From Anas platyrhynchos (taxonomy: Eukaryota > Chordata > Aves > Anseriformes > Anatidae): a stretch of DNA of 64,000 nt. The stretch is from contig NC_092606.1 in assembly GCF_047663525.1 (NCBI RefSeq), positions 3,470,501 to 3,534,500 of the forward strand, read 5' to 3'. The position numbers were made by a program, and so were the translations under genes. The notes under the pieces are model-generated. The model was not told the DNA's origin. It saw nothing but the letters and a program-made list of their open reading frames with translations, and searched no databases. Of the stretch, positions 1 through 13,900 are shown in pieces; within the stretch, counting starts at the first letter, position 1, and every line of letters starts with the position of its first letter.

Positions 1-89
1 AGCAGAGGCAATAAAAAGATTGTGCACTGCTTAGATCACATTTATACTCTTTCTGAGGGATTTAACGTGTGTGTATTTTGCCCTTTCAG

Positions 90-134
90 GATGGTTGTGA
101 AGTTCCTCCTAAAGTGAAAACAAAGTTTAAGTGA
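90..134 (+). CDS. Terminal coding exon of an unidentified gene (partial)
   Basis: A pyrimidine-rich tract ending in ccctttcag is followed by an open stretch of 14 codons and a TGA. In this frame it reads DGCEVPPKVKTKFK and then stop, a lysine-rich tail. This looks like the last coding exon of a gene whose body lies left of the window, converging tail-to-tail on RAD51C. The frame cannot be proved without the upstream exon; a second frame would give a shorter tail ending earlier. I do not recognise the family. The human neighbour downstream of RAD51C is PPM1E, but it is transcribed in the same direction as RAD51C, so it does not fit this orientation. Confidence 0.45.
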   Translation, partial: DGCEVPPKVKTKFK

Positions 135-1300
135 GACTTGTTAAGGCAGGTGTCTAGTGGGATATATATAAAAAAAAATATATCTGTTCTTCCACCAATT
201 TACTTTTAATGACTTGTTTGACTTCTTACCGTAGATCAGATTCCTGATTCTGTGATATCCTGCTCCAGTCACAAGACCTTGAATTTTAGTCATCTCCTTA
301 AAAGTGTCTGTTAAATAAAGAAGGGGGAAATTAATCACTTGCATGAAAACCAGCAACCAATTGCTGTTGTGCCCAGACTGGGTATTATATTTAAAATAGA
401 TAAAACAGATAAAATAGAATGGTAGGATTCACAGATTCTAAAAATATGTATGCAGCTGATGCTAACTTCCTTTGAACAGTCTCAAATTCTGTGCTTTAGC
501 CACATAAATTTGTGTTAATTGTACAAAATGAATGAATGAATGAATTACTTTAAAGAGAAACATTTATGTAATGTCTTCCATAACACTTGTAATCAAATGT
601 GTAGTAAGCCTCTGTAGTGAAAAAAGGTGTGACATTATGTTAAAATCTCATGTTGACAATCTCCTACTTTGTGAAGGTGATTTTCATGCTCTAAAACATT
701 TTTATCTACTTATATAATAAAAAAGAATCATTAAGTAAGAGTAGTTGTAACTATGTTTGCTAAAAGTGCAGTAGTTCACACCAAATAAGAGTATTGGAAG
801 GATATGTGTTGGAAATTTAGAAATCCAAAATAATGTAATGTGAGACACCAAACTGAGCAAATATTCAAACAATGTGCCTGGAAACTGTGAAAAAAACATT
901 GACATCTACTTAGAACCAGTTATTAAGATCCATAGAGTCTCCTTTTTATATTCCTATGTACGTTACTAGGTATTTTATATTTTAAACATTCTCTCTTTTC
1001 ATTGTTTGAAAATTGAGTCTGTTTATGTATATGTATATATCCCGATGCCTCTCTAGTTCCATTTAAATCAGTGGCAAGAAATTTTTGTGAGAAATGAATA
1101 GTATTAGCTATCATTCTTGAAGAATGACTTCAGTAAAATATATACTTTTTGATGTAACCTTTCTGCATGTAATATTTTTACTGCTTATATAGTGATTGAA
1201 CTATTGCTTTTAATACCATTTATTATTTCTATAGGTTTAGTTACAACAGTGTAGAGCTTTGTATCTCTAATAAATAGATGGGGCATACTGTACAGATCCT
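135..1300 (+). other. Probable 3' UTR and poly(A) signals of the left-edge gene
   Basis: AT-rich non-coding sequence follows the stop codon of the left-edge exon. A canonical AATAAA lies at 314-319, about 180 nt after the stop, and a second at 1269-1274, so both a short and a long 3' UTR are possible. A short AATG tetranucleotide run sits at about 527-546. No protein-coding signal is visible on either strand. Confidence 0.4.
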
Positions 1301-4300
1301 GCTTGCTGGTAGGAAGCGAGGTGGCAGCTCACAGTTTAACAGTGGGTGCATTTGTGGGTGAAATTCGGAACTGGGAAGGTGGCCAGTTCCTGGTGATTTC
1401 ATTCTTCAGTGTAGAGCATCAATGCAGAAATCTTCCACTAGCTAAGGGAAGCCAACTTTCCTGACCCTAATCATCCAAAACCGCTCTATGGCTGGAAGCC
1501 ACAAGACATTGAGTAGCTTTGGGAGCCAGGGAGAGGGGAAGCCCAGGAGCAGGTAGCAGCTGGCACTGGTTCCCAGTCGCGGGGAGGACTGGTGCGGAGG
1601 AGGACTGGGCAGGCTGCTTGGCAGCCCTATGAGACTGCCAAATTCAGCAGCCGGTGGCTCGCATTCCCCTACAGCAGGGTGGCTGCACTTGGAATGGTTG
1701 GCAGCCGCGGGTTAACTCCTCGTTCTGTACGGAGAAGTATTATTTCCCTTATGTATTCTGTTGTAACGTCTGTGATACCGCAACGTATGTGCTCTATTTA
1801 TTTTATTTCCCTCATGGTACTCAGTCGTAGGACAAGAAAGCATCAAACCATATTTTGTAACTTAAACATATTTAGTATAAAATTAATACATGTTAGAACA
1901 GTATAATATAGCTTAATGTGCCTTTCTAAATCATTATGATCCTGATCATGAGACAGTCACTTCTGAGAAGCTAGAACGTAGTGACTTGTCCTTCCAACTG
2001 ACATACATGTACACTTTTTTTTCAGAAAAAGGATGGAGTTAAAAAAGCAGGCAGTAAGGATTTCACCTTTGTCATTAACCCATGAAATGCCGTAGAATAA
2101 ATCTAAGTTTAGTCCTGTTCCCCCAAGTAACTGAAATTCAACAGAAAAATAGATGTTATGTTTTAAATATTTTTTCTGACCACTGCATTTGACATCCAGG
2201 TTAGCAGCTGAGCCTCCTTCCACATTAGTCAACCAGTTTGTAATTGACTTTAATATGAGACTGACCGCATAACTTGAGCCTTGGCTACACCTTCCTTCCT
2301 TCGGTTAAGCTATTTCCTCTTGGGTTTTCTTAATCTTATTCTACTTGGAAGTTAGTTGGTTTCTCAGATGGAAAAGAACACGTAAAATCAGGAAGAAATA
2401 AATTATTTTCCCTTCCCAAACTGAGGAGCTTCAAAGCAGGATTCTAGGCTTGAGAAGCAGCCCATCCTAACCACAAAGTGTACTTCTTGCCAAGCCTTGT
2501 GGTGGATACTGTGTTCTTGTTGTGGTGACAGAGGAGGTTCCTACATCACAAGTAAATGTCAGCCCTACAAAACTGAATAATATTAAACTCAGCGTGACGG
2601 TGAAAGCCGTTGCCTTTCAAAAAAATGAAACTTGAGCACCAAACCAAACAACCTATTTTATTTCATATTCAGTCATGTGAAGCAGCTAGTTAGAATTGTA
2701 CTCTTGGTGCAGTCATAAAATTGTCTTCTGCCACTCACTGTTGTGCCCTGATGCTCTGAAATGCAAGAAAAGTCTAGGTACATGTAAGAAAATATCAACT
2801 TCCCATGGAAAATTTATTGGTGAAACAGTGATCCAATTCTTCCTTTATATGCAGTTCCAAGCCTAGCACGGCTTCCTTGTCTCCAGCAGATGAGAACAAA
2901 ATCTGGCTCATTTAATCTAATTTTGTCTCTGCTAACAGATCCTTCTCTCTAGTTCTGGTCTGCAGAGCTGATTTTTATTTTTTTTATACATATATATACA
3001 CACACATAAAACCTCAGCATAGACAGCTTCCAGTATTTCTTTTAAAGGTTTTGTAACTCCCACTGTTAACCAGGAACTACTCTTTTGTTTGTTTGTTTTT
3101 GATAATGATATCTAGAATACTGAAGATCTGACGCTTACTCAGACAAAATGATCTATCTTGGTATACAGGATCAGCATCTCAGCTCGGGCTTCTGGACAGT
3201 ACACTACTACAAACAAAAAGCAGAACACCCAGCTGAAATTAATAGTGTATTGGAGACATCCTTACTCTCCATGCACATGGAAGGACGTGCTGAGGATATT
3301 AAATCAGAAGACAATAAATTGACAGGAATGGATTTTTCCATAAATACCAAACATGCTAGATGGCAGCTATCACTCGTAACCAGCAGTGCTTCTTAAAATA
3401 TCGCCACAACATCCTTAATGGATGGTTTTCCTTGTGGCTACGTAAGCATGTGTACTGTGCTAGCCCCCCCCTCCCGCACCGCGCCACGTAGGAAGCTATT
3501 ATTCCCAAATGGAGCGCTAGCTTGCTGACATCACATGCAGTAGGACCCTTTTGTTTGCCTGTGTCTCCTGCATGGAAATGTTTGTCTGAGTCACAAATCC
3601 TGCCGTCTTTCTTCCTCTGTCATGCTTGCTGGAGAGCTTCTCCCTGACTCATGGTTTTTAAATTTTGATAGAGCCCAGTTTGGTGTATGGCAACTGACTA
3701 CTTTTCCTTTTAATATTTTATTATGTAAATTATATCTAAATACTATAATGATCTAAAAATCACTGCCACTTCCTTGCAGCTTTTTAAATAGAGAGGTTTT
3801 CTGACTCAGATTCAGCATTGAATTTTGTTTTAAGGCAAAGGCAGTTTAGTGTTGCTAAATTAAAAATTAAAGATAGTGACTCCCACAACTTGAATTTTCC
3901 ATTTAGTCTGCTGGCTGAGTTTCCTCAGCTATAACATTATCAAACTGTGCCAGAAAGGGGTCATATGTGTGCATGTGTACAAATAAACACTTCTCACAAT
4001 TGAAGTAATTACTATTTTGCACTGTAATACCTTTCTTCTCCTCCAATAATCTCATCAATTTATTCTCTATTAATAAAAAAGGACAAATCCCTGCTGTATT
4101 TTTAGTGGACACTCATTCATTTGGTTTAGAGTGTGGAGCTGCTAATATACTGCTGGTGTCTAAGAAGCCCAGGTCTCCTCTTTGTTAAATGAAAGCCACA
4201 AACAAAACAGACTCCAAATGCAGAATTTTCATTCTGAATGCTTTGGTAGAAGGAGAAGCTAAGGGCTAGGCAGCAGTTTGGCTCAAACAATGGTAAACAT

Positions 4301-4660
4301 TCTCACCTACCCAGATAGGAACATATGGATTAAAGCTTTTGTCCTTCAAATCTAGTCTTTTGTCTCTATCGTTACCACTACAAGATAAATGAGAAGTTCA
4401 AAACAGTGCTTTGACTGCCCTTGATCAAGGACTTTGCAGCAGGTAAGGGCTAATGTCCCAATCTGGCATAGTATTTAAGCATGTATTTATCTTAGAGCAT
4501 CTATCAGCAGCTCCACAGCTTTTTGCCCTGGTTTGAGGCAGGCGAGCAGATTGCTGCATGAAACCTTGTTAAAATTCAGAGGCACACAAAAACAGATGAG
4601 TGATCAAGAACTGTGTCATTAAACATACTGCACTAGATGCTCGCATTGCCTTTTTTTTTT
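1301..4660. other. Intergenic region between convergent genes
   Basis: No convincing exon, RNA gene or mobile element was seen here. The short open frames (for example 1592-1906 and 3148-3396) lack splice context and recognisable homology. A locally more GC-rich patch lies at about 1500-1720. The region is bounded by the two converging 3' ends. Confidence 0.5.
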
Positions 4661-4716
4661 TTTTTTTACCCAGAGTAAAAGTAGTTGTATTCTCCATCTC
4701 AAAAAAGCAGAAGCCT

Positions 4717-4741
4717 TTTATTATATAAAAAAGATTTTATT
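4717..4741 (-). promoter_or_regulatory. RAD51C: RAD51C poly(A) signals
   Basis: Two AATAAA hexamers occur on the - strand (TTTATT at 4717-4722 and 4736-4741), about 190-210 nt after the RAD51C stop codon. A T-rich tract at 4650-4667 lies just beyond. A short 3' UTR of about 200-250 nt is inferred. Confidence 0.55.
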
Positions 4742-4928
4742 ATAAAATTATGCTATACACAAAGGAGTTTTCTGCCACATAAATTTTCATAGTGTAGTTT
4801 TAACATTAAAATAATGTCCAGAAGCAGGAATTTAAGTTAAAGAGTCTCTCAGGCTACCTCTGGTTGCCTGTTCTCTATACAGCTGTTCTCCAGTAGCACA
4901 CCTTTTTGTATTCTCTTTTGAATCGCTG

Positions 4929-7900
4929 TTATTTTTCCTCTTCTCTCCGAGGCCGTTTGCGAGGGTTCATTTCAGTACTTTCCGTGTTTTGGGTGACAGC
5001 TGGAGGCTGCACATCTCGGAAGCCATGGGGCTGTAATATGTAAGTAAAATCATGTGATATCACTTCTATGGATATAAAGCATGAGTAACTAGTTCCCAGA
5101 AGATCAGAATAAGGAAGGCATGATGCTATCGTTTATTTTAGCTGAGTGGCTACAGAATGTTTATAGACCAGGCTAAGCTCAGAACTGAAAGGTTCTCAGC
5201 ACACATACTGACTAATAACTGCCTCTCCTGGTTTTACTTTTTAAAGATACTTTCTCTTCATCAGTGAGGCTAGCATTTTCATTTTACCATTAATAACCCC
5301 TATGACTGCAAAGCAGTGCTTCTCTGTAAATTAACTTATGCTGTCTATTTATTTAAATTAAAAGCCAAATCCTTCAGCCCATATTCAAGTCAAACTCCCA
5401 CGGAAGCAAGATGACTGCTGGATTATTAATCACCTCAGCCATTTTCAGAAACAAAACTGAAAATCTCTAAGACCTAGGGTATTTTTGCTTCATGCATCTA
5501 TTTAATGAACTGAAAACATTGATGAGACATTTTAAGAACAGGGTATCTGTATCAGTCTTTCCAGACTGCAGAGACTGTCCCAGCATAGTGATTTATGGGA
5601 CACAATGGGCTGAGAACCTTTAACTGCCAAAAACTACACATAGAATTGAAAACTAGACACTGCTACCCAGTAGAGAGCTTAAGGTGATCTAATTTGCTTA
5701 GTAACTCTGGTATTTTCTGTTGCATTAGCTCACAGTTTGATGATATTAAAAGATATTAAAATATGAAAGATCTGGAAAATTTGGTTAATTAAATGTCATC
5801 AATTATCACATAACACTGAGATGTTATATGAAGCCTGCAACTGTCTTTCCATCTCCAAATGCTGTGTAGGGAGCCCTGCTGACAGCTTGGTGAAGGGCTC
5901 TCACTGCAGTACAGACTTAAGACAGGAAAAGGTGTTAAACAGAAAAAGAAATTGTTTTAGGGATCCTAAACACCCAGGTAGAGACAAGGGGAGGGTGGGT
6001 GAGAGCATTTCAGGAAGGCTGGCACTTCAGGTTAGTGCAGTGTGAAAAATCAGCTAGAATTACTATCAAATATGTGACATTTTATTTTATATAAAATGCC
6101 AACGTGTCCCACACCAAGATTAACCCAAGACAAAACCAAACAAAATGTTTTGCTTAAGTCTCTCATCTCTCTATTTCTATTTCTAAATGCCTCAGTCTGC
6201 TATTTTTTTTTAAGGGAACAAACAGCTAGAGCGCCACAAGGGCAGAACTTGTGCAGTCCCTCTATTTTAAGCAACTCAAGTGTTATTCTAAATAGCATAA
6301 TGGGGAATCTTCAAGTTTAGTGTTTCACTGCTGCTTGCATCTAATCTTTGCCATTTCCCTTAGGCACAAAGGTGGATCAAAGCCAAGAATCCACTTAATC
6401 CAGCATGCTAGACTCTCGGTAAAAGCATTCCAATGGCTATAAAGGCCAGAACATGATGGAGTAGGCTGCTTAGTATGGATGTTTTGCATTCAGTTAAAGG
6501 CATGTATATACTAGACACAGCCTCTCTCCAGTGAAAAAGAAAGTAAGAATTTTGTATGCGTATCCAAAGCCTGATAATCATCTTTATATGGAGAGAACAT
6601 GGCTAACAGAACTATGGTTTAAAAAGGGCCACTTGGACCTATGTAGCTTGCACTTGTTACTGTCATTCTGGGTTGGTCTTCAGTGTCTCCTGGAGTCCAC
6701 AGACTGCATCAGGACTGACAAAGATAGATGGTGTTATTACTTGAAAGGTAAAGGTATTCTCATTGTTAGTCTGGCAGACTCTCCAAATTTCAGGGAAATA
6801 CCAACAGTTCCTACCCAGGATACAGGTTCTGGGTCTCTGCCTTTCATGATCAAATAATCAGGTCATACTACCTGGGACATTTAGCTCATCTGATTCACCT
6901 GTTTACTCCCTTGTGCTTAAATCAATTTGCATTTCTTATTCTGCACTTAAGAATGAATCTTTATCAGCCTGTGAAAAGTAGTATTTAATTTGGTAGGTGT
7001 TTCACAGCTTCCACGCTTGCTCAGACTGATGACCAACACTTGGAAAAGAACTAGAGCTCAGGCACTAAGTTACATACTTCTCCATCAGCATACAGGCACC
7101 AAACAGTTTGGTACTTTTGACAAACTGGCTATCTAATTTGCATTGAAATTAACAGCACGTATAAGCCTAAGCATCTTGGAGGATCTGAGCTTCTTGAATT
7201 TATGATTTTTTATATGCTGGTTATAGATGTATGCGCACACAGATGTGCTAGATTATTTGGAAGCACGGAACACATATTTACATCTTCCAGTTTAACCACT
7301 GAGATGGGAATGAGAAATAATAACAGCAAACAGTTACAATTACACCCGAATTTCATGAAAGAAACAGGGATAATACATTTTTTTTTTTTTTTTTTTTTTT
7401 ACTTACAGAAACCGTCTGCTGAAGCAGCTCAACAGGATTAAGGGGGAAAAAAAAACACGGGGATAATCTGAAGTTTTAACTAATCTTTAGTTAGGATGCA
7501 TGCTCAACTGTATTTCAAGATAGTGTGCATTCACATGGATGAGGAGAGCATAGCTGTTTTATAATATGTATAAAGCTGAAAAGGCAATTAAACTAAGATA
7601 AAATCCATGCGTTTGGCAGCTGGAGAGAGAGGGCTACACAGTCACTCCACATGATCTAAACAACCTTCGAATGCGTTCCCATTTACCCTTCCAGTCTTTA
7701 CAGATCTTAAAAAAAACAAAACAAAACATATAAAGTGATATTTAATCTATCCAGGTGAATATATTTAGAAGTGAGGGAAAAAAATCAGATTTCTACTCAA
7801 TAGTTTGAAGACCTCATTTTATGGCAGCATTAAAATCTGCAGGAAATGCTATGGCAACGTGTTTCCATGAGGACACACAGCAAATAGCTATGGCACGTAC

Positions 7901-10900
7901 CTATGTATCTGACATTTGAAGATATAAAAGTTGAGTGCTTGCTTTTTAACCTATAAACACTTTAGACATTATATATTCTCATTAATATGCATCTAAGCAC
8001 TCCACAAAAGAAAATCATAGAATTTACTTAGGGCTGAATAAGGACTCCAGCTGGAGGCTCATCATTTAATAGTGATGGAAGAAGAAAATCTGTAGGTACT
8101 GCCTGGTCATAAGGTCACTGGTAGGACACTACAAAAGCTACAAAAGACCTAAGTACAACCTGTGTTATATCAGGCAAAGTACTTAGAGCAGAGATGTGGA
8201 AATATGTATGGCATAAAGCACTGCTAAGGCCTCTGGAATACCATATGTGATGCTCATTCTTGTCCTAAAAAAAAATACATTCAAACTGCAACAGATGCAG
8301 AGAGGAGCCACTGGGGAAACAAACAGTCTGACAAGAGAGAAAGCAGCCTGGCTTGCTGAGGTCTCCTGAAAGGAAGGCTCAGAGTGCAAGACTGTCTTCT
8401 GGAATCGCACATAGGCCAAGAGTTAACATCAAGGGCAGATAAACTAAGCAGCAATAGCACAAGAAGAGATGAATACACGTTACCTGTAAATTTGTTCTTG
8501 AAATCAAACTCTTTTAACTCTTAAGAGCAGTAACATGATGGAACATTTTTATAAAAAGGAGCAAAATATTCATTAACCTGGAGACATCCCAGTATTCCTG
8601 GCTAAGTAAGCTGAAATGCAACACTAAGAAAGCAAACTGCATTCTCAGATTTGTCTGTATCTGAAAAGTTACATCTAACACTTCTTTATCTCCATCCCAA
8701 AAGAAATACTAACTGTAATGGTATATGGTATGGTTGACTCCTTCTGGCTCGGTGATTTATACAACGTTGCCAACCTGGTTAAACAAAAACAAATAATAAT
8801 CATCAGTGATTCAATAATACAAAATTCCAAGTAACCAAATGATCAGACCCAAGTTTTCCCACAATCATGGAGTAGATCACCAGTGCAATTCCTATGTGTG
8901 TATTTTCATATAGGTTGTATAAATTGTGGATGCCAAAATCCCCTCCCTGTGTGACCTGTCAGCTAAAATACAATACAGGCCTACTAACAAAGAATGACTA
9001 ATTAGCCTTGCTTCATTACAGTATTTCATCACTTTTTTGGAACAATATTAATTCTGAATTAATTTCAAATGCCACTTTCTTAAAATGCAAACAAAAAAGG
9101 TTTTGAGCATAATTCTTTCCTACTACATTAAGCAATCGTTTGTTGCTTCACCTCTCAGGGTTGGGAGATACTTGAAAGAATTCAAAAACTTTCTGGGAGT
9201 TTTTTTCCTAGGTATTTCACAAGGCTGTCAATATAACCTAGTAGATGAAGAATGAGAACAAAATGTTCTATTTCTAAGCCTGACCTTGCCACTGACATAC
9301 AGCATAGCTTTGAGTAAATCATTTCTCTTGTATTTCTCCTTTAACACTTTTTTGATTTTGTTCATTTAGATTCTAAGCAATGTATCTTGATTTCTGCTTA
9401 TGCAGCACCTAGCCCAGTAATTGCTTGTATAACACCGACTGAAGATTGCAAAACACCTCAACAGCATGAGATTTTTCAACCAGTTCCATGACTGCTAGTC
9501 TGCACCAAGCCCACCTGCCCAAAACTAATTCAGAAAGCCTGCCCAAAGCCAATTCAGAAAGTGTTCTCTCTGTTCCAGGACAGCTTACCAAGGATCTTGT
9601 TAATTATTTTTTTTTTCCCCTCCCTGAGGTGCCATTCTATTAGAGAGCACGTAATTACAGCCTGAGGAACACTGCCACTTCATATTAGCTACGCAGGGAA
9701 TTCCTCAGAACATGTAAGTGGTGGGTTACACTTTACAAAACAGCCTAAATCTGAAGCTGTAGAAGCCATGCTTTTACAAGCGCTCAGCTGGAGCTCTGCT
9801 GCATACCTCTGACTCAACAGGATCTTTCCTCACAGTACTGAGAGCCCTTGTAATTAAGCTCTGACACATTTCCAGTAGTAGAGAGAAAGAAAGAGACAGG
9901 TATCACATTTAGTCAAAGCACAGTAAAATAATAATAATAAAAAAAGGCAAATGGATTCTCTAACGGTCATCTTTGCACCTCAATAACCTAACATAAAACC
10001 AAGAACAACAAAACCAATATGGATCATCAGCTACAGGTAACTTATGTACACGTGCAACAAAAGCTAGCTACTTCTGCTTTTTACAGATAGGCAGTTATAA
10101 TCTAAATTGTTATGCTTCTGCAGGCCCTGGTCCACATTAGCTGCATATTTAGCACAGTAAATAAACCACGTTTGCCTATCTTTGGCTTTCTTTCTGGAAC
10201 CTATACCTCCATATTTCCTCACTCTGTTGCAGAAGGAAAAAAAAAGCTCTTCAATTCTGATATACAAAATTAACTTTTGTTCATTCTGCAATCGTCATGT
10301 TGATGCAACTTCTCCCTTATAAAGGCTGTTAACTAATCAGTGTTAATTTAATTCAAAATTAAACAGACAGCTGTAATCATTCTGCATTGCCTTCAAACTC
10401 AGAATTTGAAAAACAAAATTCCGTAAGAAAATGTCACAGCATTTCTCTTTCAAGTTTAACAAGCAAAACTATGCACTACAGCACTCCAGTAGCGTTTTTG
10501 TATGTTGTTTGCAGAAGATTAGGGAATTGAACCAAGCCTCCTCAAGTCTCAAGTTGCAGCACTGCGATACTACATGCAAGGCAAATTCAACTGTCCAGCA
10601 AATGGAAGTGAGCTTGCAATATAATAAGAACCAGGAAACAAAGCAGACCTCACTGCAGCAGACAGAAGTTTATACTGTTTTTAGAAGGGTCATCTTCACT
10701 CCTTTGGGCTTCTAAAATCATCTTCCATAGGTCCACTCTGTACTGAAAGGCAGCTCTCTTCCCAGTCCTCTACAGCTCACTGTAACTGAGTATTTGCATA
10801 GCTGTCCAGTATTCCAGAACCATCCTACCACATTTAAAAGTGGAAAGGTCCAACAGCTGCCACTGAGGCTAAGGGGCCTCTGTTCTGTCTTTGTGAGACT

Positions 10901-13900
10901 TAATATGCAGGTGGAATGCTTTCTTTAGCATCAAACAGATTTATACTGACCGGGGCCTAAAAGACGGAAGCAAAGAAATTCTACTCCCTGCTTGCAAAGT
11001 ACATACAGTGAGAATGAATTTGCAGGAAAGCTCACAAGTCTGTGACAGAGACAAGCCATAACTTTTTTTTTTTAAACCTAGCTGCCAGATCCTGAATTCT
11101 TGAGCCTAAGGAACTGCCATTAGGCTATTTTGATCAGACACGGCACAGCACTGCAACAAGCCGACCATAGTAAAAAGGAGAAGCAGAACAGTTCAGCGAT
11201 ACCATCTTAGGTTGAACTAGATAGTTCTTAAGCCTCAATAGCCTGGGTCATAGAAGACCAAGGACAACAATCAAATTCAAAACCCTGCTTGGCAACTAGT
11301 GCTGGATTGAAAAGACTCTGAAATGTCACACTTCTCAGTATTGCTATGTACCTTACTGGCCTACAGTTTCACTTACCTCTGACTTTTGTCCCAGTGAAAG
11401 ATTAAACGCACAGTAGCAGCATGTCCCCAGCTTTCTCCTGGGTAACATAAAATGACAGGCCATTTTATTTATCTCCTATAAAAGCAGCAGCAGCAGTAAA
11501 TTGAAGTGAAATTAGACCAGTCTTAAAACAAACAAACAAACAAAAAAAAACCACCACGATTAAACCATATATACTTTTCTTGTAGTAACGAATCACATCT
11601 TTTTCATACATGCAAGGATTTCACTAAGAGTGTATCAAATATACTGAGACAACGAATAACCCATGGACTCCACTGTATTTTATAGAAAGCCTGATGCAGT
11701 ACTTTTTGTATTTGTAAAATTTTTTATGTATACTTAATAAAGGATGGGTACTAGACTAATCTTGAAAACAGAAGCAGTAGGAAGAAAAAATTTTTCTAAT
11801 TACTACTTAAGAAGTCTAGTGGGTATGTCTAAATCCTACTCTAAGATTCTGATATTCTGTCTCGTAGGCATAATTATAAGCAAACATCACTCCCTTTGGG
11901 ATACATGCTTTGGGAAAAAGTCAATGATTATTAAAGTATTAAGGGCCCCTGAAGCAGTCTTCCACTTCTGACAGAAGAATGCAAAAGGAACACAACCAAA
12001 AGTGAAGGGAAAAGAAAAATAAAAAGAGAACCAAGTTAGGAACGTTACTGTATTTCATGGGAAATGGCCCCACCGTTTTTTCACCCCTAGCAAGCTCAGT
12101 CAATTTACAGACAGATTTATTTGGTGTTTTTCTCTGTTCATCCCTTCAGTAGTCTGAAGATGGATTAGATTTTAAGAGTCATTTGGGTTAAGTGCTGCAA
12201 GCCTCTCTTTTATTCACCTGCACACAGGTCTAACTTCTGGATCACTTATTCATTGGATCTCCATCATGTCGCTAGGCCCACATGCCCCATGGGCTCTGGT
12301 ACTCATTGTAGCATGGTAAAGAAAAAAACATGATTTGGCTGAAGACCTAGGCCCTCTAGGCATCTTGCCAGACCCCACTGCATGGTATTTAATTTGAGAT
12401 TTTGGCTACCAGACACAGTTCCGAGTCAGAGATCAAAACACATTTTACAATGGGTACAAATTCCACACCAGAATTTTTCCAACTCTATCAAATATAAGAA
12501 AAGTATGCTACTGTAAAATGAGACATTTCTGAGTTAAACTGGTTGCAGATTAATATTTGACCTCCTTTCTAAATATATCAAGTAGAAATGTCTAGGAACA
12601 CCCAGCTTAGCTATCACTGGTGGGAAAGAAAGCTGCCCCTCCATAAAGCTCTTGACTTAATACCTTGCAGCATCTGTGCTTTTTTTCCTCATAATTAAGA
12701 ACTTCCCTTCTGCTAGGAAGATGAGTAAGAGTTTAGAGATTAATGCTTTTGTACAATCTTAGAAATGTCAAAGGCTTACCAGTCAATGGGGGAAAAAATA
12801 TGTAGGGGAGGCAATAGGATTCATTTCACTTGGGGTTTTGCTCCTGACCCATTCCTAAATAGTTTATTTGGCTACAACCAAGCATAGCTGAGTATGAGGT
12901 TCTTTAGCCTTTACGATGGGGCTGTTGAAATAGCATCCTTTCAGAGAGGGTCATAAAAAGCCACACCGTAATCCATCAGCTCAATACTTGCACTGAGTCT
13001 ATGGAATAAATTCACATCAAATTGAAAACAGCTTTGTATCATTCTGAAATACTCAACTTGAGATATTGCTGTTTAGAATGAACAGAACATCTCCTTGCTT
13101 GAATATTTTACCAGCTGCTACAAACCCTCAATTTTGCAGGAGTACATACTATTTAGTTCAACAACACCATGTGGTTACACACGCTCTGGTGAGAGTCACA
13201 ATCAGTTTATGGTCAATAGGAGGTTATGTCAAATTAAATGTTTGTAAAAAGTAAAAATATGCGCAAGACAATACGTGATGCCTATGAATTATAGCCTGCT
13301 CTGAATCCTTTCATATTCTTTATTGTCCCTGCAACTTAATAAACAGAATAGCTCTCAAACATTGCTGGCTATTTAAAAAGGACAGAATCTATTAGCTTTA
13401 ATTCAGTTTATAGCCAGAAAGGCTGCCAAAAATAACTAATACATCAGAGAGCAAGAGGCAAAAATGACAAAAAGGGTCAGATACTGAAAGCTGGTGCTTT
13501 ATCTGCATGCACAGCTCAGAGTTCCACATTCTCCAAGGAGATGATCTGTATTTGTTCATCTTATCTTACATCTGTGCCTAATGGTTCAATGCCTGTACAG
13601 ACACTGAGAACATCTTTGCCTTTGTACTGTCCCCTTTCTCTCCTTCCCCTCCAGGACAAGGGGTTCATTACTTAGTTCACAGAAACTGAAGCTGTGGTCA
13701 GAGAATTTGTGCCCTTTAACTGCATCACAAAATAATGTGTAGTTATGACCTACAAGAAGAAAAAGCTCAGAATTTAACTCTTAATTTGTCAAAACCTCTA
13801 CTTCAGAAGAGCTGCTCTATTTTCCCCTGTGGCTAGGGAGACCAGACCAGCAGAAAACTCTATACAAGGTATTCTGCTCATTACAGGGTGAAATGGAAGC

